The notes beneath the pieces were generated by a model, which did no database searches, had not been told where the DNA came from, and worked only from the letters and a program-made list of their open reading frames with translations. A DNA stretch of 64,000 nucleotides from NCBI RefSeq assembly GCF_019455385.1, contig NZ_JACOFR010000002.1, positions 186,001 through 250,000 of the forward strand, given 5' to 3'. The translations under genes and the position numbers were made by a program. This document shows positions 37,231 to 46,658 of this stretch, one piece after another. This DNA is from Bradyrhizobium sp. BR 10289. GTDB taxonomy: Bacteria; Pseudomonadota; Alphaproteobacteria; Rhizobiales; Xanthobacteraceae. Every line of letters starts with the position of its first letter. Within the stretch, counting starts at the first letter, position 1.

Positions 37231-38475
37231 TCACGTGCAGCGCGCGCTCAGTCCGGACGCACCGAGCTTGGCCATGACCTCGTCAAGATGCGCGCTGTCG
37301 CGGGTCTCGATGACGAGCTGAAGCAGCGTTGCCTTGGCCGGCAGGTCGGAGAAGGTCCGCTGATGCGAGACCTCGATGATGTTGGCGCCGGCCTCGGCCA
37401 ATAGCGCGGCGACCGCAGCCAACTGGCCCGGCCGATCGGGGATGTCGAGCGACAGCTGCGTCAGCCGCCCCTCGCGCGCCAGCTCGCGCGTCAGCACGGA
37501 AGCGATCAGCCGCGTGTCGATGTTGCCGCCACTCAGGACGAGGCCGACCTTCTGGCCTTCGAACCGGGAGGGATCGGACATCAAAGCGGCAAGGCCCGCG
37601 GCGCCGGCGCCCTCTACCACCGTCTTCTCGATCGAGATCAGGGTCGCGACCGCACGCTCGAGCTCGGCCTCGTTGACGAGCGCGATGTCGTCGACGAGGC
37701 GGCGGACGATCTCGGTCGTGATCTTGCCCGGCGATTTCACCGCGATGCCTTCGGCCAGCGTATCGCCCCGCGCCGGCAAATTGCCGTCATGGATGGCGTT
37801 GTACATCGAGGGATAAAGCCAGGCCTCGACGCCCAGAATCCGCAGCGACGGCTTGATTGATTTGGCGGCAATGGCGATGCCGCTGATCAGCCCGCCGCCC
37901 CCGATCGGAACGACCAGCGTGTCGAGCTCCGGCACCGCCTTCATGATCTCCAGCCCGACGGTGCCCTGCCCCGCGATCACGAGCGGGTCGTCATAGGGAT
38001 GGATGAAGATCATGCCGCGGGCCTCGCCATGGCTGCGCGCATAGGCGGCGGCTTCCTCCAGCGTCGCGCCCGTCACCACCACCTCGGCGCCGTGGTGCCT
38101 GGTGTTCTCGACCTTCACCATGGGCGTGCCGACCGGCATCACGATGGTGGCGGGAATGCCGAGCCGTTTGGCGTGGTAAGCAACGCCCTGCGCGTGGTTG
38201 CCCGCAGACATCGCGATGACACCCCGCGCGCGCTCATCCGGCGTCAGCGCCGTCAGGCGATTGAGCGCGCCGCGCTCCTTGAACGAGGAGGTGAACTGGA
38301 GGTTCTCGAATTTCAGCCAAACATCGCAGCCGCAGATACCGCTCAGCGTGCGGCTGTAGCTACAGGGCGTCTCGACGACGGCGCCGCGGATAGTCTCGGC
38401 GGCGGCGTGAATATCATCCGGAGCGACCGGAAGGCCGCTGAGATCGGAGGAATTGGTTTGGTTCAACTCAGCCAT
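37231..38475 (-). CDS. ilvA: Threonine ammonia-lyase with ACT domain
   Basis: Converts threonine to 2-oxobutanoate and ammonia, the first step of isoleucine synthesis or threonine catabolism. The 414-residue protein has the PLP lysine Lys66 in SSFKERGALN, GNHAQGVAYHAKRLG, PIGGGGLISGIAI (phosphate-binding glycine loop) and a C-terminal ACT-type domain (SLDIPDRPGQLAAVAALLAE). The length and single ACT suggest the biodegradative or mixed type rather than E. coli IlvA with two regulatory domains. ATG 38475 is the family start. It follows the phytoene-synthase-like gene by 45 bases and may share its transcript. Confidence 0.93.
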   Translation of the reverse strand: MAELNQTNSSDLSGLPVAPDDIHAAAETIRGAVVETPCSYSRTLSGICGCDVWLKFENLQFTSSFKERGALNRLTALTPDERARGVIAMSAGNHAQGVAYHAKRLGIPATIVMPVGTPMVKVENTRHHGAEVVVTGATLEEAAAYARSHGEARGMIFIHPYDDPLVIAGQGTVGLEIMKAVPELDTLVVPIGGGGLISGIAIAAKSIKPSLRILGVEAWLYPSMYNAIHDGNLPARGDTLAEGIAVKSPGKITTEIVRRLVDDIALVNEAELERAVATLISIEKTVVEGAGAAGLAALMSDPSRFEGQKVGLVLSGGNIDTRLIASVLTRELAREGRLTQLSLDIPDRPGQLAAVAALLAEAGANIIEVSHQRTFSDLPAKATLLQLVIETRDSAHLDEVMAKLGASGLSARCT

Positions 38476-38520
38476 GGAACAGCATAGAGCATTTGCCCGG
38501 TCCGGGCGATAAGCCAACCG

Positions 38521-39384
38521 CTATTTGGTAAATTCCCGGGAACGTGAAGCCCGCCATAGCGTCCACAGCGTCCGCAAGCGTGACGTCGGCTGCGGCGCAA
38601 ACGGATTGCGCGCGGGCTGCGACAGGCGCTTGAGGTCGGCCCGCACCTGGCTCAGCGGCAGAAAGGCAGGCCGCACCGCGGGCGGCACCTGCGCCAGCAG
38701 CGACATGGCCGTGGTCAAATGCTGCTGCGCCTCGCCTGTCAGCTGCGCGAGCACCGCCCGCAGGGCCGGCGTATCCTTGCCCGCGAACACGTCTTCCATC
38801 CCGCAGCCGTGGCTCGCGAGCAGCTGCTGCGGCACGAACAGCTGCCGGTGCGCCGCGTCGCGCGGCAGGTTGGCGATCACCTGCGCGATGCCTTGTGCGA
38901 GCCCCGCATGCCGCGCCAGATGCTCGGCGGCGTCGGACGGTGCGCCCATGATACGGGCGGCGAGGTCGAACAGCGCCGAGGACGTCGCGGCCAGATAGCC
39001 CTCCAGCGCCGCCATCGTCGGCATCGGGTCGTTGTAGAGGTCGAACTGGTGCTCATCGACGAGAAGCGACAGCGGCTCGACCGGCAGGCCGAAATCGCGC
39101 ACCGCACGCAACAGCTCGGCCGCGACCGGATTGCCCTCGGCGCTGCCATGGACGAGGCCCGACAACAGGTCGGTCCACCACTGAAAGCGGATCTCGCCGG
39201 GCAAGGGCTGGCTGACCTGGTCGCGGACGCGGACGATCTCGACGTTGAAGGCATAGAGCGCCAGCAGCGCGCGGCGCTCGGCGGCAGGTGCGAACAGGGT
39301 TGCCGCATAGCGCGCAAAATCGTGGCTGCGCACGAGATCGGCGCAGAAGGTCACGGTGTCGGGCGGCGGCGTCGGATTGTTCAT
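38521..39384 (-). CDS. Squalene/phytoene synthase-like protein (NDUFAF6 family)
   Basis: A 287-residue all-helical protein of the trans-isoprenyl diphosphate synthase fold. The region EIVRVRDQVSQPLPGEIRFQ replaces the first Asp-rich motif and DEHQFDLYND lies near the second, so the Asp-rich motifs are weak and the protein may not be a true synthase. It resembles the family of the mitochondrial complex I assembly factor NDUFAF6. Its start overlaps the stop of the Mth938-like gene (ATGA at 39381-39384). It is the last but one gene of the sec operon. Confidence 0.82.
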   Translation of the reverse strand: MNNPTPPPDTVTFCADLVRSHDFARYAATLFAPAAERRALLALYAFNVEIVRVRDQVSQPLPGEIRFQWWTDLLSGLVHGSAEGNPVAAELLRAVRDFGLPVEPLSLLVDEHQFDLYNDPMPTMAALEGYLAATSSALFDLAARIMGAPSDAAEHLARHAGLAQGIAQVIANLPRDAAHRQLFVPQQLLASHGCGMEDVFAGKDTPALRAVLAQLTGEAQQHLTTAMSLLAQVPPAVRPAFLPLSQVRADLKRLSQPARNPFAPQPTSRLRTLWTLWRASRSREFTK

Positions 39385-39764
39385 GGCACCGCGATCAGCG
39401 CGGCGGCGACGCGGCGCCGCTCGCCGATCATGATGTTGTAGGTGCGCACGGCAGGACCAGTCTGCATCGTGTCCAGCACCACCCTCACCGCTTTGAGCGC
39501 CTGGCGCAGCTCCGGCGGCGGCAGCCAGAGCCCGGTTCCGGTACCCACCAGCAGCGTGTCGATGCCGTTGGCGGCCGCGAACACCCGGTCCAGCGAATAG
39601 CGATCGATCCTGGTCGGGTCGGTCACGTCCCACGCCCAGATCGCATTGGGCAGGCACAGCAGCGAGCCCCGGTGCGACATGCCGGCAAAGGCGAAGCCGC
39701 CCTTGCCATAGGCATCAATCGGCGCCGAGCGCGGGAAATGCGGTGCGTTGGGATCGCCGGCCAT
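39381..39764 (-). CDS. Mth938-like domain protein (NDUFAF3 family)
   Basis: A 127-residue DUF498/Mth938-fold protein: APIDAYGKGGFAFAGMSHRG, then ANGIDTLLVGTGTGLWLPPP, and VVLDTMQTGPAVRTYNIMIG near the end. The family includes the human mitochondrial complex I assembly factor NDUFAF3. The bacterial role is not established to my knowledge. It lies 60 bases after secF and overlaps the next gene by ATGA, so it is translated with it. Confidence 0.9.
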   Translation of the reverse strand: MAGDPNAPHFPRSAPIDAYGKGGFAFAGMSHRGSLLCLPNAIWAWDVTDPTRIDRYSLDRVFAAANGIDTLLVGTGTGLWLPPPELRQALKAVRVVLDTMQTGPAVRTYNIMIGERRRVAAALIAVP

Positions 39765-39824
39765 CTGTTTCGTCCGAATGGGCTACCTACCCCCGCAAAC
39801 GCGTGCGAGGGCGCGCGGTTCGGA

Positions 39825-40844
39825 TCACGCCTTGCTTTTCTTCGCCGACGGAGCCTCGTCCTTCGCATCTTCGCGATGCTCGCCAACGCCGAGATAGATC
39901 AGGATCGGCGCCGCGATGAAGATCGAGGTGTAGGTACCGACCAGCACCACGCCGAACATCATCACCGCCGTGAAGCTGTGGATCGCATGACCGCCGAACA
40001 GCAGCAGCGCCAGCAGCGCCAGGGTCACTGTGACGTGGGTGATGATCGAGCGCGACAGCGTCGAGTTGATGGATTCGTTGAGCAGCTGTGGCATCGGCAT
40101 CTTCTTGTACCGCCGCAGCATTTCACGGATGCGGTCATAGATGACGACGGTGTCGTTGAGCGAATAACCGAGAATGGTCAGCAGCGCCGCGATGCTGGTC
40201 AGGTCGAAATCGACCTGGCTGATCGACATGAAGCCGATCGTCAGCACGATATCATGCACGTTGGCGATCATGGCGCCGAGCGCGAACTGCCATTCGAAGC
40301 GGAACCAGAGATAGATCAGGATCGAGACGATCGCGAGCATCAGGCCCAGCATGCCGTAGGCCAGGAGTTCGCCGGCGACGCGCGGACCGAGCACCTCGAC
40401 ACGGCGGTATTCGATGGAATCGCCGAGCGCGTTGCGGACCTTCTGGACGGCATCCTGCTGCGCCTTGTCGCCGCCGGGCTGCTCGGCAACGCGGATCAGC
40501 ACGTTCTCGGGGCCGCCGAACTGCTGTAGCTGGATTTCGCCGAGGCGCAGGCCGTCCAGCGTCGTGCGCATCGCCGCGATATCGGCGGCACCGGACTTGG
40601 CCCGCACCTCAAGCAGTGTGCCGCCCTTGAAATCGATGCCCAAATTCAGGCCATGGGTGAAGAACAGCGTGATGGCGACGATCGACAGCGCCGCCGAGAT
40701 CGGGAAGCTGATGCGGCGGAACCTCGTGAAGTCGAAATGCGTATTGTCCGGGACGATGCGCAGCGACGGCAGCAGGCCCATGGCCGCGACCACGGTGAGA
40801 ATGGCGATGAGGACGCCGAGCCCGATGAGAACGGTGTGATTCAC
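39825..40844 (-). CDS. secF: Protein translocase subunit SecF
   Basis: With SecD uses the proton motive force to complete Sec-dependent export. The 339-residue protein has six predicted membrane helices, the large periplasmic P1-like domain following GIDFKGGTLLEVRAK, and the conserved GYSLNDTVVIYDRIREMLRR. It is separated from secD by 11 bases. The C-terminus is Lys-rich (APSAKKSKA). Confidence 0.96.
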   Translation of the reverse strand: MNHTVLIGLGVLIAILTVVAAMGLLPSLRIVPDNTHFDFTRFRRISFPISAALSIVAITLFFTHGLNLGIDFKGGTLLEVRAKSGAADIAAMRTTLDGLRLGEIQLQQFGGPENVLIRVAEQPGGDKAQQDAVQKVRNALGDSIEYRRVEVLGPRVAGELLAYGMLGLMLAIVSILIYLWFRFEWQFALGAMIANVHDIVLTIGFMSISQVDFDLTSIAALLTILGYSLNDTVVIYDRIREMLRRYKKMPMPQLLNESINSTLSRSIITHVTVTLALLALLLFGGHAIHSFTAVMMFGVVLVGTYTSIFIAAPILIYLGVGEHREDAKDEAPSAKKSKA

Positions 40845-40855
40845 GGGTCAAGCTC

Positions 40856-42460
40856 CTAGATCGGCACGCTCTGCGGCCGCTTCCACCGCACCCACCAGGC
40901 GACGATCAGCCGCGTCATGGTGAAGGCGGTGAACACCGTGGTGATGATGCCGATCCCGAGCGTCACGGCAAAGCCGCGCACCGGGCCGGTGCCGATGTAG
41001 AACAGCACCGCGGCGGCAATGAAGGTGGTGATGTTGGAATCGAGGATGGTCGCGAGCGCCCGCTTGAAGCCGGCGTCGATCGCCGAGATCGCGTTGCGGC
41101 CGCCGCGCAGTTCCTCGCGGATACGCTCGTAGATCAGCACGTTGGAGTCCACCGCGATACCGACGGTGAGCACGATGCCGGCGATGCCGGGCAGCGTCAG
41201 CGTGGCGTTGAGCAGCGACAGCAGGCCGAAGATCATGGCGACGTTGATGGCGACCGCGATGTTGGCGAACACGCCGAACAGCCGGTAGGTCACGAGCATG
41301 AACACGATGACCAGGATCGAGCCGACGTAAGCTGCAAGCTCGCCCTTTTCGATCGAGTCCTGGCCGAGTCCGGGACCGACGGTGCGCTCCTCGACTACGG
41401 TGAGCGGCGCCGGCAGCGCGCCGGCGCGCATCAGGATCGCAAGATCGTTGGCGGACTGGACCGTGAAGCTGCCGGAGATCTGTCCCTGCCCGCCCGTGAT
41501 CGGCTCGTTGATCCTGGGCGCCGAGATCACCTTGTTGTCGAGCACGATCGCGAAAGGCAATCCGACATTCTCTTGCGTGGCCTGCGCGAACTTGCGCGCG
41601 CCCGACGTGTTGAACTTGAAGCTGACGACCGGCTCGCTGGTCCGCTGGTCGAAGGTCGCCTGGGCATCGATCAGATCGCCGCCGGCAACCAGCACCTGCT
41701 TCTTGACCACATAGGGCGTTGGCGGGGGCGAAGCGCTCATCAGCAACTCGGATTCCGGCGGCAACTTGCCCTGCTGCGCCTGGTCGGGCGACACGGACGT
41801 GTCGACCATGCGGAATTCCATCTTCGCGGTCTTGCCCAGAATATCCTTCAGGCGCGTCGGATCCTGAAGACCAGGGACCTGCACCAGGATGCGGTCATTG
41901 CCCTGGCGCTGGATCACCGGCTCGACGGTGCCGAGCTCGTTGACCCGGCGCTCGACGATCTGGATCGACTGCTCGATGGTCTTGCGCATGCGGTCGAGCA
42001 TCGCGGCCTGCGGAACGTTGAGGCGGATCACGCCGCCGCCGGCGTCGCTCACCTCGAGGTCGCGCTGACCGCTCGATCCCATCAGGCCGCCGAGCGGCTG
42101 GGACAGTTCGCGCAGCTTGGCGAGCGCCGGCTGAAAGTCGGTCTCCTTGGTGATGCGGACCTCGACAGCGTCGTTGCGCACGGTGACGCCGCCGGTGAAG
42201 CCGATCTTGGCATCGCGCAGCGTCCGGCGAACGTCGTCGCGGACCTGCTCCAGCCGTTCCTTCTTCACATAGTTGGAATCGACCTCAAGCAGCAAATAGG
42301 AGCCGCCCTGCAAATCTAGGCCGAGCACGAGCCGGCGCTGCGCCCAGGCGGGCCAGGTCTTGACCTGCGCTTCGGGGAAGAAGTTCGGGACCGCGCAGAG
42401 GCACACGATCAGCGCCGTCAGGATAATCCCCAGCGCCTTCCACCGCGTGAAATACAACAT
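40856..42460 (-). CDS. secD: Protein translocase subunit SecD
   Basis: The 534-residue partner of SecF. It starts MLYFTRWKALGIILTALIVC and has the periplasmic P1 domain (after GLDLQGGSYLLLEVD), the second conserved region (FLLVQVPGLQ-like RILVQVPGLQDPTRLKDIL) and the SecD/F helices with AVDSNVLIYERIREELR. It is transcribed with yajC upstream and secF downstream. Confidence 0.97.
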   Translation of the reverse strand: MLYFTRWKALGIILTALIVCLCAVPNFFPEAQVKTWPAWAQRRLVLGLDLQGGSYLLLEVDSNYVKKERLEQVRDDVRRTLRDAKIGFTGGVTVRNDAVEVRITKETDFQPALAKLRELSQPLGGLMGSSGQRDLEVSDAGGGVIRLNVPQAAMLDRMRKTIEQSIQIVERRVNELGTVEPVIQRQGNDRILVQVPGLQDPTRLKDILGKTAKMEFRMVDTSVSPDQAQQGKLPPESELLMSASPPPTPYVVKKQVLVAGGDLIDAQATFDQRTSEPVVSFKFNTSGARKFAQATQENVGLPFAIVLDNKVISAPRINEPITGGQGQISGSFTVQSANDLAILMRAGALPAPLTVVEERTVGPGLGQDSIEKGELAAYVGSILVIVFMLVTYRLFGVFANIAVAINVAMIFGLLSLLNATLTLPGIAGIVLTVGIAVDSNVLIYERIREELRGGRNAISAIDAGFKRALATILDSNITTFIAAAVLFYIGTGPVRGFAVTLGIGIITTVFTAFTMTRLIVAWWVRWKRPQSVPI

Positions 42461-42507
42461 CGCCTGGACCTGTCAGATCGGGAGACTTGAGGTGCTCGCG
42501 GAAGCGC

Positions 42508-42906
42508 TCACTTCGACGCGGCGTCGTCCTTTGCGTTTTCCTTGGCACTTTCCTTGGCGGCGTCCTTGCTCTCCTTGGAGTCTTTCGCCGGCTCGCCCTT
42601 GGCGCGCACGCCCGAGATCATCTGGCGCATCTGCCGCACGCGCACGCCGTCGGAAATCTCGAACTCGATCTGGTCGTCGTCGACGACCTTGGTGACCTTG
42701 CCGACGAGGCCGCCTGAGGTCACCACGGTGTCACCGCGGCGGATGTTCTTCACGAGATCGGCATGGTCGCGGACCTTCTTCTGCTGCGGGCGCAGAATCA
42801 GGAAGTACATGATCACGAAGATCAGGGCGAACGGCAGCAGCGACATCAACATGCTGTTGGTGTCGCCGGCGCCCGCGGCCTGGGCATACGCAGGGGTAAT
42901 GAACAT
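42508..42906 (-). CDS. yajC: Preprotein translocase subunit YajC
   Basis: A 132-residue protein with a single helix (LLPFALIFVIMYFLILRPQQ), the KKVRDHADLVKNIRRGDTVV beta core and GGLVGKVTKVVDD. The C-terminal tail is unusually Lys/Ala/Glu/Ser-rich (KDSKESKDAAKESAKEN) and presumably cytoplasmic. First gene of the sec operon; a divergent promoter region of about 180 bases separates it from the DUF815 gene. Confidence 0.95.
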   Translation of the reverse strand: MFITPAYAQAAGAGDTNSMLMSLLPFALIFVIMYFLILRPQQKKVRDHADLVKNIRRGDTVVTSGGLVGKVTKVVDDDQIEFEISDGVRVRQMRQMISGVRAKGEPAKDSKESKDAAKESAKENAKDDAASK

Positions 42907-43087
42907 TCGGACGATCCTCGTGGAAACGGGAGAAGGCCAGTCAGGCCCTCAAAGGCGACCGGCTCGGTCAAATTCGCGCGGACTATAGCGGCCATTGCCC
43001 CAATTGCAACGCTGCCAGACCGGCGATTTGGCCACCTTGCGGCCCGCCGTCAGGCCCGATAAGGCTGCATTCTCAGGAACTTCGGAC

Positions 43088-44080
43088 ATGCCCCAAAAAC
43101 CAAGCAAAAGCCCGGCCGGCAAAGGCCCCCGTACCCCTGCCAGAAAGCCCGCCCAGGTCGCGGCAAATCGCCCCAAGGCAAGCGTCAAGAAAGCGGTCAA
43201 GGCAGCCCCCGACGTCGCCCAGGAGCGCCTCGTCCGCGCGCTGGAGACCATCGCGGCGCACCTTGCCGCCCAGGGCAAGCCGGCCGTCGAACGCGAGTCG
43301 TTTGACCGGGCCGACGCCTTCGTCTGGCACCCCGACGGGCGCCTTGCTGCGGTGCCGCGGGTCAGCCGCGTCGAGCTGTTCCTTCTCAAGGGCGTCGACC
43401 GGATGCGCGACATCCTGATGGAGAATACCGAACGCTTCGCCAATGGGCTGCCCGCCAACAATGCCCTGCTCTGGGGCGCGCGCGGTATGGGCAAGTCGTC
43501 GCTGGTGAAGGCGGCGCATGCCAGCATCAATGCGGAGCGCAAACCCGCCGATAAGCTCAAGCTGATCGAGATCCATCGCGAGGATATCGAAACGCTGCCG
43601 ATGCTGATGGAGAAGCTGCGCGACTCCGACTTCCGCTTCATCGTCTTCATCGACGACCTCTCCTTCGACGGCAATGATGCGTCCTACAAATCGCTCAAGG
43701 CCGTGCTCGAAGGCGGCATCGAGGGCCGGCCCGACAACGTCATCCTCTACGCCACCTCCAACCGCCGCCATCTGCTGGCGCGCGACATGATCGAGAACGA
43801 GCGCTCGACCGCGATCAATCCCAGCGAAGCAGTCGAGGAAAAGGTCTCGCTGTCGGATCGCTTCGGCCTGTGGCTCGGCTTCCATCGGTGCAGCCAGGAC
43901 GAATATCTCGCCATGGTGCGCGGCTATTGCAGCCATTTTGGCATCAAGGTCGATGACGAGGCCCTGGAGCGCGAAGCCCTGGAATGGTCGACCACGCGCG
44001 GCTCGCGTTCAGGCCGCGTCGCCTGGCAGTTCGTGCAGGAACTGGCGGGACGGTTGGGCGTGAAGCTGACGGGGAAGTAG
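43088..44080 (+). CDS. DUF815-family AAA-type ATPase
   Basis: A 330-residue ATPase. It has a basic Pro/Lys/Ala-rich N-terminal extension of about 45 residues, Walker A GARGMGKSSL, Walker B-like FRFIVFIDDLSF, and a sensor-like TSNRRHLLARDM. The RFGLWLGFHRCSQDEYLAMV and ALEWSTTRGSRSGRVAWQFV segments match DUF815. The family is conserved but uncharacterised. Divergent from yajC, so a link to the sec operon is possible. Confidence 0.88.
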   Translation: MPQKPSKSPAGKGPRTPARKPAQVAANRPKASVKKAVKAAPDVAQERLVRALETIAAHLAAQGKPAVERESFDRADAFVWHPDGRLAAVPRVSRVELFLLKGVDRMRDILMENTERFANGLPANNALLWGARGMGKSSLVKAAHASINAERKPADKLKLIEIHREDIETLPMLMEKLRDSDFRFIVFIDDLSFDGNDASYKSLKAVLEGGIEGRPDNVILYATSNRRHLLARDMIENERSTAINPSEAVEEKVSLSDRFGLWLGFHRCSQDEYLAMVRGYCSHFGIKVDDEALEREALEWSTTRGSRSGRVAWQFVQELAGRLGVKLTGK

Positions 44081-44106
44081 CGGAAGCTATTGCCCCACCC
44101 ACAACC

Positions 44107-44209
44107 GTCATTCCCCGCGAAAGCGGGGAATCCAGTACGCCGCGGGCTATCGGCTCAACAACAACCGTCTCTGGAATACTGAATCGCCCGGTCGAAGCCG
44201 GGCGATGAC
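44107..44209. repeat. Double-hairpin dispersed repeat, copy 1
   Basis: Hairpin A (TTCCCCGC-GAAA-GCGGGGAA, 44111-44130), the spacer TCCAGTACGCCGCGG, an unconserved part, CGTCTCTGGAATACTG, then hairpin B (ATCGCCCGG-TCGAAG-CCGGGCGAT, 44183-44206). A second, inverted copy is at 49911-50010. It lies between convergent DUF815 and LysM genes and may terminate both. Confidence 0.85.
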
Positions 44210-44253
44210 AGCGGGCCTGTGGTGATGGCGCGCCCCGAACTGGAGCCCGCGCC

Positions 44254-45657
44254 TCAGGCCCCGTTCAGGAATTGAAGCGGGTCAACCGGGCTCGATCCCT
44301 TGCGGATCTCGAAGTGGAGCTGCGGCGACGCCACCTCCCCGGATTGACCCGACTTGGCAATCACCTGACCGCGCTTGATGGTATCGCCGCGCTTCACCAA
44401 CAGCTCACTCGCATGGGCATAGGCGGTGACGTAGCCGTTGGAGTGCCGAACCAGAACCAGATTGCCGTAACCCTTCAGCTCATTGCCGGAGTAGGCAACG
44501 ACGCCGTCTTCGGCCGCCTTGACCGGCGTCCCCTCAGGCACCGCGAGATTGATGCCGTCATTGGACTTGCCGTTGGTCTTGGCGCCGTAGCTCGTGACGA
44601 CCTTGCCGCGTACCGGCCAGCGGAACGTCGGCAGCGCGCTGGTGGTCTCAGCAGCCTTCGCCGGAGCCTCGGTAGCCGGCTTCTCTTCGACATTGGTCGT
44701 GGCCTGGGCGAGGCGCGCGCTCTGCACGGGCGCGGCAACAGCGGCCATCTTGGTGGCGGGCGCGGGAGCGGCCGCGACCGGCTGGAGCGTACCGGCAACC
44801 GGGGCGGCTCCGACCGGAGCCGCAGCAATCGGCGCCGCGAGGGCAGCCGTCTTGGCGCCGGGCACGGTCAGCTTGGTGCCGAGCTTGAGCTTGGCCGAGG
44901 GATCGAGGCCGTTGGCACGAGCGAGCTCAGCCGAAGAGATGTGGTTCTTGCGGGCGATGCTGGCGAGCGTGTCGCCGCGATTGACGAAGTGCGAGCTCGC
45001 CGGCGCGGCCATGGCGGCCACCGGCTTCGCAGCGGGTGCCATCGCGGGAGCAGCCGCGACCGGAGCCATCACTGGCGCGGGAGCAGCGGCGACCGCCGCC
45101 GGATGCGGGATGATCAGCTGCTGGCCGGGCGACAGCGCGCGCGGACCCTTGTAGCCGTTGGCGGCGAGGATCGCCTGCGGCGTGACGTGGTAGCGCTTGG
45201 CGAGCACGTCGAGCGTGTCGCTGGTGCCGACGATGATCTTGGTCCCACCGGCCGGCTGGGCAGCCGCGACCGAGCGCGGCGGCACGGCGGCCGTGGTCTC
45301 AAGATGAGGCTGCGCCGGGGGCGCGTAGGAGCTGACGCCGCGCCCGCCTCCGGACACGCCACCATTCGATGTGACGGGATAGGATTGCGGCGCTGACACG
45401 ACGGGCGGCGGCAAGGCCTGCGACTGATAATATCCGGGCTGGGTCTGCGGCCGCGCATATTGCGGCAGCTCGCGCTGCGGCGGCGGGGCCTGCTGTACCG
45501 AGCCGGTCTGCTCAGACGAGAAGGGATTGGAGAAGTTCGACTGGGACAGACGCGACGACATGTCGGCGCTGCACCCTGCGAAGCTGAAGGAAATCAGCGC
45601 CAGCACCGCGACCTGCGGTACGCGGCGCGAGTAAAGCAACTCGGCGACAACGGACAT
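44254..45657 (-). CDS. LysM-LytM lipoprotein (DipM/NlpD-like amidase activator)
   Basis: A 467-residue envelope protein. The lipobox FAGC lies near residues 26-29 (CSADMS after it). Two LysM repeats follow (GTSDTLDVLAKRYHVTPQAI and NRGDTLASIARKNHISSAEL), with Pro/Ala-rich linkers. The C-terminal LytM/M23 domain has SNDGINLAVPEG where active enzymes have HxGxD, so the first zinc His and Asp are Asn-type substitutions, while YAHAS and LHFEI are kept. This is the pattern of NlpD-like factors that activate cell-wall amidases at division. The best match is the alphaproteobacterial DipM/NlpD class. Confidence 0.85.
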   Translation of the reverse strand: MSVVAELLYSRRVPQVAVLALISFSFAGCSADMSSRLSQSNFSNPFSSEQTGSVQQAPPPQRELPQYARPQTQPGYYQSQALPPPVVSAPQSYPVTSNGGVSGGGRGVSSYAPPAQPHLETTAAVPPRSVAAAQPAGGTKIIVGTSDTLDVLAKRYHVTPQAILAANGYKGPRALSPGQQLIIPHPAAVAAAPAPVMAPVAAAPAMAPAAKPVAAMAAPASSHFVNRGDTLASIARKNHISSAELARANGLDPSAKLKLGTKLTVPGAKTAALAAPIAAAPVGAAPVAGTLQPVAAAPAPATKMAAVAAPVQSARLAQATTNVEEKPATEAPAKAAETTSALPTFRWPVRGKVVTSYGAKTNGKSNDGINLAVPEGTPVKAAEDGVVAYSGNELKGYGNLVLVRHSNGYVTAYAHASELLVKRGDTIKRGQVIAKSGQSGEVASPQLHFEIRKGSSPVDPLQFLNGA

Positions 45658-45766
45658 GGTTACTCACTCGTACGCAACAGAACTGATTTTTTAAGTAAAC
45701 ACGCGTCGAGTAAATAACGGCTTAACCCTCCCAATAAGATGTTGGTGGCACAGCTGATCCGGAATT

Positions 45767-46417
45767 CTACAGCTCTCGCGCCACCCCGGGCAGCGCCGGC
45801 ACGAAGCGGACCTCGACGAGTTCCTTGCGCTCGATCCCGGTCTCGGTGCGGCTCAGCCGGACCAGCGTCTGCACGCCCTGATGCGGACCGACCGGCGCGA
45901 TCAGGATGCCGCCGACCTCGAGCCGCTCGACCAGGTTCTCCGGAAGCTGCTCGACCGCGGCGGTGACGATGATGCGGTCGAACGGGCCGATATTGGGCGG
46001 CAGATTGAGCCCGTCGCCGAGCATCACCTCAACATTGTGATAGCCGAGCTTCTCGATCCTCGCGCGTGCGACGTCTGCCAGCTTGCGATAGCGCTCGACC
46101 GTCAGCACCTGCCCTGCCAGCCGCGACAGCACAGCGGCCTGATAGCCGGAGCCCGTGCCGATCTCCAGCACGCGATGCGCCTTTTGGAGCTGGAGCTGCT
46201 CGGTCATGTAGGCGACGACGAAGGGCTGGCTGATGGTCTGCCCGCAGGCGATCGGCAGAGCGCTATCGCGATAGGCCCCTTCGCGATCGGCCTCGTCGAC
46301 GAATTCGTCGCGCGGCACCTCCTCCATGGTCCGCAGCACCGCCTGATCGCTGATGCCCCGACGCCTCAGCGTGAGCTGAAACATCATCTTTTCCGGCGGG
46401 GGCTGATTGGAGATCAT
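45767..46417 (-). CDS. pcm: Protein-L-isoaspartate O-methyltransferase
   Basis: Repairs isoaspartyl residues using S-adenosylmethionine. The 216-residue protein has the PCMT motif [20 protein letters not shown] and the substrate loop [20 protein letters not shown]. The C-terminal [20 protein letters not shown] is also typical. It lies downstream of surE, as in many proteobacteria, although the response regulator gene separates them here on the other strand. Confidence 0.95.
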   Translation of the reverse strand: MISNQPPPEKMMFQLTLRRRGISDQAVLRTMEEVPRDEFVDEADREGAYRDSALPIACGQTISQPFVVAYMTEQLQLQKAHRVLEIGTGSGYQAAVLSRLAGQVLTVERYRKLADVARARIEKLGYHNVEVMLGDGLNLPPNIGPFDRIIVTAAVEQLPENLVERLEVGGILIAPVGPHQGVQTLVRLSRTETGIERKELVEVRFVPALPGVAREL

Positions 46418-46658
46418 CGCTGATTGTATCGTCTGTCAGGGTCCGGATCGTCACTTGCCTTGCGGCAAGCGCAGGGCAGCAATCTTGTTCCTGCTCAGGA
46501 ACTCATGATAGCCTTTGGCGGAAGTATTTGACCACAAATTGGCTTGCAGCGGGCTGGCCGCAAAGGCCAATTTCGGGTGGCCGTTCGTCGAAACGCGCAT
46601 TGCGTCGATTCGTGTTATCTGCGAACGTTTTCCGGGAATGGGCAAGGACTCACCGACA

